A stretch of DNA of 5,279 bases from Candidatus Bathyarchaeota archaeon (lineage in GTDB: Archaea; Thermoproteota; Bathyarchaeia; 40CM-2-53-6; FEN-987): assembly GCA_023247835.1 (NCBI GenBank), contig JAHFFU010000095.1:1-5279 (forward strand). The letters run 5' to 3'. Below the pieces are notes generated by a model, which was not told the origin of the DNA, ran no database searches, and saw only the letters and a program-made list of their open reading frames with translations. Both the position numbers and the translations under genes were made by a program. Every line of letters begins with the position of its first letter. Position 1 is the first letter of the stretch. Below are positions 4,981 through 5,279 of the stretch, piece by piece.

Positions 4981-5279
4981 GTGGACCTGTAGGTTGGCTG
5001 TTGCAGCTTCCGTGTATCCCATGGCAAATACTACTGGGAATTTCGTGTAGTGGCTCTGCAAAGCACGTTCTACGAACTTCCCCAAGAGAAAGCCGTTGTG
5101 CGCTGGCGAGACGAAGCGCCATTGGGTTTCGACTTCACCCTAAAGGCTTGGGAGGCTATAACGCATCCTTTGTCAAGTCCCACTGCGAGGCCAAGAGATT
5201 TGTGAAAAAACGCGGTGCCTTAACGGAATAGATCTTCTTCCTTCGGCCTGATTAGGTCCTTAGCAGAACCCTTGGCTGG
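4981..5279 (+). pseudogene. Decayed DUF72-family gene, 5' portion, running off the window
   Basis: Reading from GTG 4981 gives a start M-D-L, then TAG (4990-4992), then a strong DUF72 N-terminal match: VGCCSFRVSHGKYY, VVALQSTFYELP, RWRDEAPLGFDFTLKAWEA and ITHPLSSPT (to about 5183). This frame then closes at TGA 5203. The homology continues one frame back (a 1-nt deletion or 2-nt insertion near 5183-5195) as KRFVKKRGALTE, TAG (5229-5231), IFFLRPD, TAG (5253-5255), VLSRTLGW. That corresponds to the family's SPT-W-[KR]-R and G-F-[FL]-[RK]-P-T-x-x-V-L region. DUF72 proteins are soluble TIM-barrel-like proteins of about 240-280 residues and unknown function, common in archaea. Each stop could arise from one base change. 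The gene is therefore probably inactive, unless the lesions are sequencing errors; the remaining C-terminal half lies outside the window. It is divergent from the orphan gene. Confidence 0.82.

Noticed and set aside
4913..5122. 69-codon minus-strand open frame in the right-hand region
   Set aside because: It is antisense to the DUF72 homology, has no recognisable composition or motif, and is best explained as a shadow.
5001..5231. 76-codon plus-strand open frame starting at TTG 5001
   Set aside because: Most of it is out of frame with the DUF72 homology; only its last codons (KRFVKKRGALTE) match the family, after the frameshift.
4981..5279. Pyrrolysine or other TAG recoding to explain the three TAG codons in the DUF72 gene
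   Set aside because: A frameshift is also needed to restore homology, and the COG2403, cyclophilin-like and pyrF genes all end properly at TAG.

Overview
This window reads as archaeal chromosome, most likely from the TACK group (Thaumarchaeota/Nitrososphaeria or a close relative). The best pointer is ribosomal protein eS25, which is archaeal/eukaryotic and typical of TACK lineages. Supporting signs are a COG2403-type cyclic 2,3-diphosphoglycerate synthase-like protein, an archaeal-type OMP decarboxylase, GTG/TTG starts with little Shine-Dalgarno signal, and TATA-like boxes roughly 30-40 nt before several starts. Base composition is moderate, which does not suggest a hyperthermophile, but genus-level assignment is not possible from this sequence alone.

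Layout, left to right: the C-terminal two thirds of a DegT/DnrJ/EryC1 sugar aminotransferase (+, cut by the window edge) converges on and overlaps by 9 bp a 450-residue COG2403 P-loop protein (-). A 163-bp divergent gap follows, then a TM1367-like cyclophilin-fold protein (+) with a TTG start inside a perfect 8-bp inverted repeat. That gene converges on rps25e (-) with a 4-bp stop-codon overlap. Next comes about 330 bp without a recognisable gene but with two clear inverted repeats, then pyrF (-) with a TATA-like box and a strong Shine-Dalgarno site. Then comes a 237-residue protein of unknown function (-) that appears to be an internal tandem duplication. At the right edge lies a decayed DUF72 gene (+) that has no long open frame because of three TAG stops and a frameshift.

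The genes do not form an obvious pathway. They are mostly single-gene units: nucleotide-sugar metabolism, a trianionic-metabolite synthase homologue, a small cyclophilin-like protein, a ribosomal protein, de novo pyrimidine synthesis and an orphan. Compactness shows in two stop-overlapping convergent pairs. No mobile element, CRISPR array, tRNA or rRNA was seen, and I found no new multi-gene system. The observations most worth following are the DUF72 pseudogene, the duplicated orphan protein, the hairpin over the TTG start, and the gene-free stretch before rps25e.
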